From Chthoniobacteraceae bacterium (GTDB lineage Bacteria > Verrucomicrobiota > Verrucomicrobiia > Chthoniobacterales > Chthoniobacteraceae), in NCBI GenBank assembly GCA_947476045.1, contig CANJNZ010000017.1, positions 1 to 64,000 on the forward strand: 64,000 bases of DNA, written 5' to 3'. Below the pieces are notes generated by a model. That model ran no database searches, was not told the origin of the DNA, and worked only from the letters and a program-made list of their open reading frames with translations. Below, piece by piece: positions 26,167-33,750 of the stretch. Made by a program: the position numbers and the translations under genes. The first letter of the stretch is position 1. Each line of letters starts with the position of its first letter.

Positions 26167-26844
26167 ATGCGTTCACGACTGCTTGTCTTCACCGCCTTGC
26201 TCTCCGCGATATTCCTTTTCACCGGCTGCGCCACACAGCCGCATGGCCCGCTTTTTGGCCCGAGAAAAAAGAAGCGCACAGAAAACGTGTGGCTGGTCAG
26301 CAACGGATTTCATTCCTCCATCGCCATGCGCGCAAAAGACGCGCCGCCGGAGTGCCGTGCCTTCGATGGCAAGGCCCGCTATTTCGTCATCGGCTGGGGC
26401 GGGCGCGATATTTACATGATGCGCAATGTGAAGCCGTGGCAGTGGTTCACATCCGTCGCACTGCCCACGCCGAGCGCGATGCACATTATCCCCGTTCGCA
26501 CGTCGCTGCTGAATGAGTGTCCGTGCAGCGAGATTATCGAATTCGACGTGACGCCGCGTGGTGTCGCTCATTTGCGCAATCGCATCCATAGGGCGTTTGC
26601 ACGCGATCCTTACGGCCAGCCCGACATCGCCGGACCTGGAAAACGCGAATGCAGCAAATTCTTCACTGGATCAGAAACTTACTATCTGCCGAAAACCTGC
26701 AACCTCTGGGCGGCGGCTGGCCTGCGCACAGCGGGCGTTCCGATTTGGGCAAGCGTGGCGATCATCGCCGACAACCTCATCTGGCAGTGCCGTCGTCACG
26801 GGCGCGAACTCTCCGTCTGGCGCTATCCACGCGAGCGGTTGTAA
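26167..26844 (+). CDS. DUF2459 family lipoprotein
   Basis: The 225-residue product has a lipoprotein signal (LLSAIFLFTGC, lipobox FTGC). The DUF2459 pattern follows: VWLVSNGFHSSIAM, YFVIGWGGRDIYM, PSAMHIIPV, ETYYLPKTCNLWAAAGLRTA. Known members are predicted membrane-attached proteins of unknown function, found near urease or PHA genes in some bacteria. Probably divergent from the alkaline phosphatase gene, 115 bases away. Confidence 0.82.
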   Translation: MRSRLLVFTALLSAIFLFTGCATQPHGPLFGPRKKKRTENVWLVSNGFHSSIAMRAKDAPPECRAFDGKARYFVIGWGGRDIYMMRNVKPWQWFTSVALPTPSAMHIIPVRTSLLNECPCSEIIEFDVTPRGVAHLRNRIHRAFARDPYGQPDIAGPGKRECSKFFTGSETYYLPKTCNLWAAAGLRTAGVPIWASVAIIADNLIWQCRRHGRELSVWRYPRERL

Positions 26845-26889
26845 AACGCGGAATAGAATGCGCGCTTTGCACTCTCACTCACACACACT

Positions 26890-27537
26890 ATGATTCACCA
26901 CATGACCCGCAGACTTTTCATCCTCGCAGCAGCACTGCTGACTGCATCCTTCAACACCAACGCCGCCGAAAAAGTGAACACCGAAACCGCCAAACCCACC
27001 GCCACCGCCAACCAAAAGATCGTCGTCGGAGGCGGCTGCTATTGGTGCGTCGAAGCCGTCTTCCAGCGCCTCGAAGGTGTGAAGGCGATCAAGTCCGGCT
27101 TCTCCGGCGGCCATGTAAAAAATCCCACCTACGAGCAAGTGTGCAACGAGAAGACCGGCCACGCCGAAGTCGTGCAGATCGAATTCGATCCCGCCGTGCT
27201 CACGCTCGACAAACTGCTCGACGTGTTCTTCGTCTCGCACGACCCGACCACGCTGAACCGCCAGGGCCGCGATGTCGGCGAGTCCTACCGCTCGGTGATT
27301 TATTACGCCAACGACGATCAGAAAAAAGCCGCTGAAGCCGCGAAAGTGCGCGCCAAGTCGGAGTGGAAAGACCCCATCGTCACCGAGATTTCACCCTTCA
27401 AGGAATTCTACGCCGCAGAGGACTACCACCAGAATTACTTCAACCTGAACAAGGACAAAAACCCGTATTGCAGCATCATCATCGCACCAAAGCTGAACAA
27501 GCTGCTGAAGATGGGCGTGATCAAAGAGAAGCAGTAG
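26890..27537 (+). CDS. msrA: Exported peptide methionine sulfoxide reductase A
   Basis: 215 residues. A signal peptide (MTRRLFILAAALLTASFNTN) can start at ATG 26890 or 26902. The catalytic Cys50 lies in GGGCYWCVEAVFQRLEGV. Downstream, GFSGGHVKNPTYEQVCNEKT and GHAEVVQIEFDP are the substrate pocket, and AEDYHQNYFNLN is the conserved C-terminal motif. It reduces methionine-S-sulfoxide, here in the envelope. No MsrB is fused or adjacent. Confidence 0.95.
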   Translation: MIHHMTRRLFILAAALLTASFNTNAAEKVNTETAKPTATANQKIVVGGGCYWCVEAVFQRLEGVKAIKSGFSGGHVKNPTYEQVCNEKTGHAEVVQIEFDPAVLTLDKLLDVFFVSHDPTTLNRQGRDVGESYRSVIYYANDDQKKAAEAAKVRAKSEWKDPIVTEISPFKEFYAAEDYHQNYFNLNKDKNPYCSIIIAPKLNKLLKMGVIKEKQ

Positions 27538-27582
27538 CACCGCGGGCGCAGGCGTATTTTTCACAAACCCCGATCCCCGCGT

Positions 27583-27753
27583 GAGTGCCGCGAGGCTTTG
27601 GAGTGCGGCGGCTCGACGCCGCTTTTGGCTCGCACGGGCGGGCGGGAAAGAAGCGTCGAGTGCGGTTCCGCGCTCGATTGGCATTCCACCTTGCTTCTCC
27701 GGGCGAAGGAAAAGCGGCGTCGAGCCGCCGCAGTCCAAAGGCTGTCGCCTCGT
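27583..27753. repeat. Hairpin element with 30-base arms (GCGGCGGCTCGACGCCGC type)
   Basis: Arms at 27596-27625 and 27711-27740 are reverse complements with one mismatch (CTTTGGAGTGCGGCGGCTCG versus CTTTGGACTGCGGCGGCTCG on the opposite strand, continuing into ACGCCGCTTT). It lies between msrA and the LRR gene. It is the same structural class as the elements at 6318, 28864 and 36138, with different sequence. Confidence 0.85.
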
Positions 27754-27813
27754 TCCACCGCCCCTGCCAATCCCCACCTTGCCAAACTCCGCATCCCGCA
27801 GCAAAAGGCCCGC

Positions 27814-28854
27814 GTGAAAGACGTGCACACCACGAAAAGCGAGAGCAGCTTTGGGAAGAAGCTTTGGTGCGTGCTCATCGTCGTCTTCCTCGGCGTCATC
27901 GGTTGGCAGATGCGGGAGCTCCACCTTTACAACGCCGCCGTCCGCGAGGCGAAAGAGGCGGGATTTGAGTGGAAGTGCGATGACGCCCTCAGCCTCATCC
28001 GGCAGGACTGGCACAATGCGCTCAAAAAGGAAACGTGGGGCGCGCACCCCCGCTTCCTTGATATGAGAGAAGTCCCCGACCTTGGTCGCTACCGTGAAAT
28101 GCTCCACCATCTCCGCCCCACGGAATTGATTGCTTGGGGATGTAAGGACGAAAAACTGGATGCCCTAAAGGGTCTTGTTGGCCTGCAAACGCTCGACCTC
28201 CGCTACTCTCCCGCGCTGCAAAATGTAGATGCCCTCAAGGGCTTCACCGGCCTGCAAAGGCTCTACCTCAGCAGTTGCACCGCACTGCAAAACTTGGACG
28301 CCCTCAAGGGTCTCACTGCTCTGCAAACGCTCAACCTCGACGGCTGCCCCGCACTGCAAAACGTGGATGTCCTCAAGGGTCTCACCGCCCTGCAAACGCT
28401 CGACCTCGGCGGTTGCGACGCACTGCAAAACGTGGACGCCCTCAAGGGCCTCACTGCCCTGCAAACGCTCAACCTCACCGGCTGCACCGTGCTGCAAAAC
28501 GTGGACGCCCTCAAGGGTCTCACCGCCCTGCAAACGCTCTACCTCCAAGGCTGCGACGCACTGCAAAATGTGGACGCCCTCAAAGGCCTCACCACCCTGC
28601 AAACGCTCTGGCTCGCCGGCTGCACCGCACTGCAAAACGTGGACGGCCTCAAGGGCCTCACCGGCCTGCAAACGCTCGTCCTCTACGAGTGCCCCGCGCT
28701 GCAAAACGTGGACATTCTGAAGGGCCTCACCGCCTTGCAATCGATCGAGCTCTACAGCACCAAAATCCCCGCCGCCGCGCTGCGCGAACTGAGCGCCGCC
28801 CTGCCGAAGACCGACATCACCTTTTTCAACGGCACCCCGAACCCGCCGCAGTAA
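27814..28854 (+). CDS. LRR protein 1 with conserved GFxWxCDD/RPTEL N-terminal domain
   Basis: I place the start at the GTG at 27814, since the upstream frame runs through the hairpin element. The 346-residue protein has one membrane helix near its start (KLWCVLIVVFLGVIGWQM). A ~75-residue conserved region follows (AAVREAKEAGFEWKCDD ... YREMLHHLRPTEL), shared with the two proteins at 56.6-60.0 kb. Then come eight full 23-residue leucine-rich repeats (consensus LKGLTALQTLxLxGCxALQNVDA) and a partial ninth. The shared C-terminal cap reads IPAAALRELSAALPKTDITF. The 69-base DNA units are highly alike, suggesting recent expansion. Probably an exported protein-binding scaffold; function unknown. Confidence 0.85.
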   Translation: MKDVHTTKSESSFGKKLWCVLIVVFLGVIGWQMRELHLYNAAVREAKEAGFEWKCDDALSLIRQDWHNALKKETWGAHPRFLDMREVPDLGRYREMLHHLRPTELIAWGCKDEKLDALKGLVGLQTLDLRYSPALQNVDALKGFTGLQRLYLSSCTALQNLDALKGLTALQTLNLDGCPALQNVDVLKGLTALQTLDLGGCDALQNVDALKGLTALQTLNLTGCTVLQNVDALKGLTALQTLYLQGCDALQNVDALKGLTTLQTLWLAGCTALQNVDGLKGLTGLQTLVLYECPALQNVDILKGLTALQSIELYSTKIPAAALRELSAALPKTDITFFNGTPNPPQ

Positions 28855-28863
28855 GGCGGACAT

Positions 28864-28988
28864 CAAGGAGCGGCGACATTCTTGTCGCCGTCCATAATTG
28901 CGCGCAGCGTCTCACTTTCCGGCGTCGCACATGGGGAGAATGGCGCTTCGCGTTGCGTGGTCGGCGACTGGAATGTCGCCGCCCCTTG
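28864..28988. repeat. Hairpin element (GGCGGCGACATTC type)
   Basis: The left arm CAAGGAGCGGCGACATTCTT (28864 onward, followed by GTCGCCG) pairs with the reverse complement of the right arm ending at 28988 (CAAGGGGCGGCGACATTCCA, then GTCGCCG). It lies just after LRR gene 1, in the convergent gap before the LuxE-LuxC gene. It may act as a bidirectional terminator. Confidence 0.75.
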
Positions 28989-29026
28989 CGCAAGCGCGCA
29001 GTTGGCCCTCCAAGCAGTATCCGAGT

Positions 29027-31204
29027 TTATTTCTCCCAATCCACCCAGCGCACGAGGGGGGCGAGCACGGGGGCTCCGTCGTGATGCCATGTGAGCGGGG
29101 GCTGCTGCATTTTACCGAGTGCGCAGATGCGGGTGACGCCGAGACTGGCGGCGAATTCCGCGTGCTCGTGCGTGGAGGGGCAGATTCCGCACGTGCTGAG
29201 ATGGGCGCGGACTGGCGCGAGCGTGTCGGCGAGGTCGGCGGGGAGTGGCTTGATGAACAGCACGCGGTTGAGCGGCGATGAGGGAAAGCCGGGCGTGGAA
29301 TCGGCGATGACTGTCCACGCGGTATGAGCGCTGGCGAAGAGCGCGAGCGGCTCGCCGTTCGCAACGCGGAATGTGGTCTCATCGCGAAGAGTGCGAATGC
29401 TGTTCGCCTCGCTGAGCGTGAGCGGGCCGCGCGGGGTGTGTTTTTCAAAAACGGCCATCTCCGCTGCGACTCGCTCCGCGTATGCCCTCGCTGTGAAAGT
29501 GCCGCTTTCCCGAACGTAGATGACGTGCGGCGAGAGGCAGCCCTGCTGATCGAAAATAGACGCATCGCGCGCGGCGGCGGCGGCGGCGGCGAAAGCCGGG
29601 TCGTCGAAAATGATACCGAAACTGAGCTTGTGGCCGTGGGCGATGAAGGTCTGCCACGGCTGCGCGAGCGCGCGGAAGTGCGCGATGGTTTCGTCGTTGC
29701 CGAAGACGATGATCGCATCGGCTCGCGTGAGCCAGTCGCCGGGAAGTTGCCCGGATACTTCGACGAGCGCGCGCAGTTCCGGCGGCAGTGCGGCGAGAAA
29801 TTGCGCGACCTCCGGCAGGCCGCTGGATGGGAGTTTGCAAAGATTGCGCGATCCGAGGAGCAGACCACGCAGCAACGACTGGAGCGCGGCGGCGGGAGTG
29901 TTTCCGCTGAGGATGTGGAGGATGGTCGCGGGCACCACGGCGCGGGATTGATGCGCGCCATGCGGGATAAAGCGGTCGAGCGCGTCGGCGTGGCCAAGCT
30001 CTGCGGCGATGAGCGCGCGCAGGGAATCGGCGCTGACTTCGCCGAGAAAAGGAAACCGGTTCGCTGCCGCCGCGAGTGCAACAGAACGCGCCAGTGTATT
30101 TCCGTCCGCGAGCGGAGCGCGTTCGGACGCACGCTGAACTACGACCGATGCCGAGAATGCACCGCGCTTTTCATCCGCCTGACGCGAGCAGCCGCGCGGG
30201 ACAGCGGCGGGATCGCGTCCGTGCAACTCGAAGCCTTCGTCACGCCGCATGGCGAAATCCGCCGTCTGCACCGCGAGCGTGCTGCCGAGATTAGCGAGAT
30301 CGAAAATGCGCAACACACCCCGCTCACCAACACCAACCTCGCGCCCGGTCTCCGGGGAAACGACCATCGCACGCACCCACGGCCCGCCCGTGTGCGCAGC
30401 GCCGAGGCCGCGCGTATAAAACTGCGAGCCGAGTTCGCACATCCCGTATTCATTCCAAATCGCGCCCGCTTTCAGCTCGAAAAACTCGCCCAGCCGCGCG
30501 TAAAGTTCGCTCTTTTCAATCTCCCGCCCGCTGCCTTTGAAACCGCCCGTCTCGACGAGAAACGAACCATCGCACAAACGCGGACGCGCACTTCCCCAAC
30601 CCTCCATCAAATTCAGAAAGCCCAGCGCGGTGCCGAGCAGTGCGACGGGCTGTCCGCTGGAAAAATTCCTTTCCAGCGCAGTCGCTGCGCGTGTGAAGTC
30701 GAGCGAGCCGTCGCTTCGAGCGATGAACTGCCCCGCCTCACCCGCGAGCAGACCCATCATGTGCGAGAGCGAAGAATTGGGAGCATCGGCGGGCGATGGC
30801 GTCACAATGAGCGGAACCGCTTTCGGCAGCGCAAGCCGACGCCAGCCCGCAAGCACCGCCGCGTCGTAGAGCGTCGTGTTGTGCAAATGATGCGCGCCGC
30901 GCGTTTCGCCGGTCGTTCCGCTGGTGAGGAAGGTTTTTTCCACCAGCTCCGGCGGAAAGCACGCGACGCGGAATCGCTTGAACATCGCCTGCGGCACCGC
31001 CGGGATCTCACGCCAGTTTTTTGGCGCGGGAAAAGTCGCGCACCAGCGGGCGAGCGGTTCATTCCAGCGAAGCTGAAAAGCGTGAATCTCCAGCGCGAGC
31101 ACGCCGAACTCCGCCTCGCTCAAATCATCGCACAAAGCCGCAAGCACGCGCTGCTCGATGGCCGCGTATTCGGCGAGGAGTTTGTCTTTTTGAAAGGACT
31201 GCAC
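29027..31204 (-). CDS. LuxE-LuxC fusion: acyl-protein synthetase / acyl-CoA reductase
   Basis: 725 residues from a GTG start at 31204. Residues 1 to about 340 resemble LuxE (acyl-protein synthetase, ANL-type): ALEIHAFQLRWNEPLARWC, KTFLTSGTTGETRGAHHLHN, and NEYGMCELGSQFY. The rest resembles LuxC (acyl-CoA reductase, aldehyde-dehydrogenase-like): ILSGNTPAAALQSLLRGLLL, VVEVSGQLPGDW-like text, FGNDETIAHFRALAQPW, and the catalytic Cys in FDQQGCLSPHVIYV. In luminous bacteria these are separate subunits that reduce fatty acids to aldehydes. No luxAB or luxD is present. It lies divergent from fabF, so an aldehyde- or alcohol-derived lipid is a reasonable guess. Confidence 0.88.
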   Translation of the reverse strand: MQSFQKDKLLAEYAAIEQRVLAALCDDLSEAEFGVLALEIHAFQLRWNEPLARWCATFPAPKNWREIPAVPQAMFKRFRVACFPPELVEKTFLTSGTTGETRGAHHLHNTTLYDAAVLAGWRRLALPKAVPLIVTPSPADAPNSSLSHMMGLLAGEAGQFIARSDGSLDFTRAATALERNFSSGQPVALLGTALGFLNLMEGWGSARPRLCDGSFLVETGGFKGSGREIEKSELYARLGEFFELKAGAIWNEYGMCELGSQFYTRGLGAAHTGGPWVRAMVVSPETGREVGVGERGVLRIFDLANLGSTLAVQTADFAMRRDEGFELHGRDPAAVPRGCSRQADEKRGAFSASVVVQRASERAPLADGNTLARSVALAAAANRFPFLGEVSADSLRALIAAELGHADALDRFIPHGAHQSRAVVPATILHILSGNTPAAALQSLLRGLLLGSRNLCKLPSSGLPEVAQFLAALPPELRALVEVSGQLPGDWLTRADAIIVFGNDETIAHFRALAQPWQTFIAHGHKLSFGIIFDDPAFAAAAAAARDASIFDQQGCLSPHVIYVRESGTFTARAYAERVAAEMAVFEKHTPRGPLTLSEANSIRTLRDETTFRVANGEPLALFASAHTAWTVIADSTPGFPSSPLNRVLFIKPLPADLADTLAPVRAHLSTCGICPSTHEHAEFAASLGVTRICALGKMQQPPLTWHHDGAPVLAPLVRWVDWEK

Positions 31205-31300
31205 GCATGGAGCGTGTGCAGTTCATCGGCTGGCGGCAAGCGCGTCCGCGCACTTTGAAGTTGCCGCCCTTCGTCCCGCCGCTATGGATGCGCGGACTTT

Positions 31301-32548
31301 ATGAGCAGCAACCGTCGAGTCGTCATCACTGGTATGGGAGCCATCACGCCTTTGGGCCATGATGTGCCGACCCTCTGGAGCAATCTCATCGCAGGCAAAA
31401 GCGGCATTGGCCCCATTTCGCTTTTTGACTGTGCGAAATTCGACTGCAGGATCGCGGGCGAGGTGCGCGATTTCGAACCCGTGAAATTTTTCAAAGTGCC
31501 GAAAGACGTGCGCCGCAGTGACCGCTTTGTGCATCTCGCCATCGCCGCCGCGAAGGGCGCTATGGCCGACGCTGGCTTTTCCGAGGTGAAAGACCCTGAG
31601 CGTTTCGGCTGCATCATCGGCAGCGGAATCGGCGGACTGAAAACCACCGAGGATCAGCACACCAATTACATGGAGAAAGGTCCGGGCCGCATCTCGCCTT
31701 TCATGATCCCGATGCTCATTACTAACATGGCAGGTGGCATGGTCGCGATGGAGCACGGCTTGCAAGGCCCGAGCTACGCACCCGTCAGCGCCTGCGCCAC
31801 GAGCGCGCACTCGGTCGGCGAAGCATGGCGGCTCATCCGCGAAGGCGACGCCGATGTTTTCCTCGCAGGCGGAAGTGAGAGCGCCATCGTCCCGCTCGGT
31901 ATCGGCGGTTTTGCCGCGATGAAGGCACTCAGCACCCGCAACGACGACCCCACGCGCGCCAGTCGTCCGTGGGACAAGGATCGCGACGGCTTCGTCATGG
32001 GCGAAGGCGCGGGCATCGTCGTGTTGGAGGAACTCGAACACGCGAAGGCTCGCGGCGCAAACATCCTCGCGGAAGTCGCCGGCTACGGCATGACGACCGA
32101 TGCCTACCACATGAGCGCACCGCTGCCGAACCACGAGCAGGCCCAGCGTTCCATGCGCATCGCGATGCACAAAGCAGGCATCAACGTTTCCGAAGTGGAC
32201 TACATCAATGCACACGGCACATCCACACCGGTTGGCGACGTGGCGGAAGTCCGCGCCGTAAAAGCCGTGATGGGCGACCACGCAAAGCGCGTCCCCGTGA
32301 GCAGCACGAAGAGCATGACCGGCCATTTGCTCGGAGCTGCGGGCGTCGTGGAAACCATCGTCTGCGTGAAGAGCATCCAGACCGGAATCATCGCGCCGAC
32401 CATCAACCTCGATAACCCCGGCGAAGAGTGCGACCTCGACTTTGTCCCGCATACCGCCCGCGAGGCCAAAGTGCGCGTCGCCCTCAACAACAGCTTCGGA
32501 TTCGGCGGCCACAACGTGACCCTCGCCATCCGCGCCTTCGAGGGATAG
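31301..32548 (+). CDS. fabF: 3-oxoacyl-ACP synthase II
   Basis: 415 residues. It starts RRVVITGMGAITPLGHDVPT. The active-site Cys165 lies in VSACATSAHS; His ligands lie in NAHGTSTPVGD and STKSMTGHLLGAAG; the C-terminal motif is NNSFGFGGHN. It elongates acyl-ACP with malonyl-ACP. It is not beside other fab genes; the divergent LuxE-LuxC fusion may draw on its products. The nadD gene follows after 49 bases. Confidence 0.97.
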   Translation: MSSNRRVVITGMGAITPLGHDVPTLWSNLIAGKSGIGPISLFDCAKFDCRIAGEVRDFEPVKFFKVPKDVRRSDRFVHLAIAAAKGAMADAGFSEVKDPERFGCIIGSGIGGLKTTEDQHTNYMEKGPGRISPFMIPMLITNMAGGMVAMEHGLQGPSYAPVSACATSAHSVGEAWRLIREGDADVFLAGGSESAIVPLGIGGFAAMKALSTRNDDPTRASRPWDKDRDGFVMGEGAGIVVLEELEHAKARGANILAEVAGYGMTTDAYHMSAPLPNHEQAQRSMRIAMHKAGINVSEVDYINAHGTSTPVGDVAEVRAVKAVMGDHAKRVPVSSTKSMTGHLLGAAGVVETIVCVKSIQTGIIAPTINLDNPGEECDLDFVPHTAREAKVRVALNNSFGFGGHNVTLAIRAFEG

Positions 32549-32597
32549 CGCACCCGGCGGCTCGACAGCAGCCGCGCATCCGCCAAGACTACGAACC

Positions 32598-33164
32598 ATG
32601 CGCACCGCGCTCTACGGAGGCACCTTTGATCCCATCCACCACGGGCACCTGATTCTCGCCCGCGAGGCGATGGAACAGCTTGCCCTGGATCGCGTCGTAT
32701 TCATCCCCGCCGCGTGTTCACCTTTTAAAAATGCCACGCTCGCATCGCCAGCACTGCGCCTGGAAATGGTGCGCGCGGCCATTGCAGGCGAGCCCCGTTT
32801 TGAATGTGACGACTCCGAAGTCCACCGCGCAGGCCCGAGCTACACCGTGGAAACCGTCGAGGCATGGCGGGCACACACGCCGGGCGATGAACTGTTCTAT
32901 TTCATCGGCCAGGACAATGTGCGCGACCTGCCAGCGTGGCGACGCATCGGGGAACTGCGCACACTCGTAAAGTTCGTCGTTTTCGAGCGCGATGCGGCAA
33001 ATTCACCGCCCCACGACTTCCCGCGCATCCAGCGTCGTTTCGATATTTCGGCGACCGAAGTGCGCAAGCGGGTTGCCGAAAGGCGAAGCATCCGTTACTT
33101 CGTTCCGGAAGCCGTGCGCTCGATCATCGAAGCACATCAACTTTACCAAGGAGAAAACCATTAA
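32598..33164 (+). CDS. nadD: Nicotinate-nucleotide adenylyltransferase
   Basis: 188 residues with the nucleotidyltransferase signature GGTFDPIHHGHLILAREA at the N-terminus, FIPAACSPFKNA in the substrate loop, and the C-terminal RRFDISATEVRKRVAERRSI (ISATxxR motif). It makes deamido-NAD from NaMN and ATP. Its stop codon overlaps the apparent ATT start of rsfS; the nadD-rsfS pair is conserved in many bacteria. Confidence 0.96.
   Translation: MRTALYGGTFDPIHHGHLILAREAMEQLALDRVVFIPAACSPFKNATLASPALRLEMVRAAIAGEPRFECDDSEVHRAGPSYTVETVEAWRAHTPGDELFYFIGQDNVRDLPAWRRIGELRTLVKFVVFERDAANSPPHDFPRIQRRFDISATEVRKRVAERRSIRYFVPEAVRSIIEAHQLYQGENH
33148..33162 (+). promoter_or_regulatory. Shine-Dalgarno AAGGAG before an ATT start (rsfS)
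   Basis: AAGGAG at 33148-33153 is followed by six bases (AAAACC) and then ATT at 33160-33162, whose last base begins the nadD stop (ATTAA). No in-frame ATG, GTG or TTG occurs before the conserved RsfS core begins. This spacing makes ATT the likely initiator, or a single-base change from ATG. Confidence 0.65.
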
Positions 33165-33504
33165 CTCAGAACAACTCGCGCGTCTCAGCGCACAAATCGC
33201 CGCCGACAAAAAAGCCGAGGACATCATCGTCGTGGACCTTCGGGGCATTTCCACATTCACGGATTTCTTCGTCATCTGCACCGGCGCATCCGAGCCACAG
33301 CTAAAGGCTATCGCCGGCGAAATCACCGAGACCATGCGGAAGAAACACGGCGTCGGCCCGCTCGGCGTGGACGGCTTCCCGCTCAGCCAGTGGGTCGTCG
33401 TGGATTTCGGCAGCGTGATTGTGCACCTCTTCCACCCAAGCAAACGCGAACTCTACCGCCTCGAAGACCTGTGGAATGACGCGCCGCGCTTGAAGCTCAA
33501 ATAG
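33160..33504 (+). CDS. rsfS: Ribosome silencing factor RsfS (Iojap family)
   Basis: 114 residues if started at the ATT at 33160, giving a start equivalent to (M)NSEQLARLSAQIAADKKA. The Iojap core is complete: AEDIIVVDLRGISTFTDFFV, ICTGASEPQLKAIAGEI, and WVVVDFGSVIVHLFHP near the end. It binds ribosomal protein L14 (uL14) and blocks subunit joining in starvation, as known for the family. Coupled to nadD by stop/start overlap. Confidence 0.93.
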   Translation: MNSEQLARLSAQIAADKKAEDIIVVDLRGISTFTDFFVICTGASEPQLKAIAGEITETMRKKHGVGPLGVDGFPLSQWVVVDFGSVIVHLFHPSKRELYRLEDLWNDAPRLKLK

Positions 33505-33507
33505 AGC

Positions 33508-33693
33508 GTGGATTACATCGTCGAGATCGAAGTCGAGTGCCCGTATTGCGGCGAAGTATTTCCTAGCACCGCCGACACCTCGCAAGGCAGCCACTCCACG
33601 GTCGAGGACTGCACCGTCTGCTGCCGCCCCATCGCCCTGCGCATCGAGTGCGACGCCGGAGAAATCATCTCCGTCGAAAGCACCCGAGGCTGA
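33508..33693 (+). CDS. CPXCG-motif cysteine-rich small protein
   Basis: 61 residues from a GTG three bases after the rsfS stop. It has a zinc-ribbon-like pattern: ECPYCGEVF near residue 10 and DCTVCCRPI near residue 35, with a short acidic middle. Matches the CPXCG small-protein family of unknown function, whose members are common in proteobacteria. It is probably cotranscribed with nadD-rsfS. Confidence 0.85.
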   Translation: MDYIVEIEVECPYCGEVFPSTADTSQGSHSTVEDCTVCCRPIALRIECDAGEIISVESTRG

Positions 33694-33750
33694 TTAGTAG
33701 TGAAAGATTCTCGCACCGCGTGCTGGCGCTCGCTCAGAGTGCTCGACGAT

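Noticed and set aside
28170-28780. Regular 69-base repeats resembling a CRISPR array
   Set aside because: They are in-frame LRR codons with no spacer/repeat alternation and no cas genes.
29324-31258. Plus-strand frame over the LuxE-LuxC gene
   Set aside because: Antisense shadow rich in Arg and Glu with no motifs.
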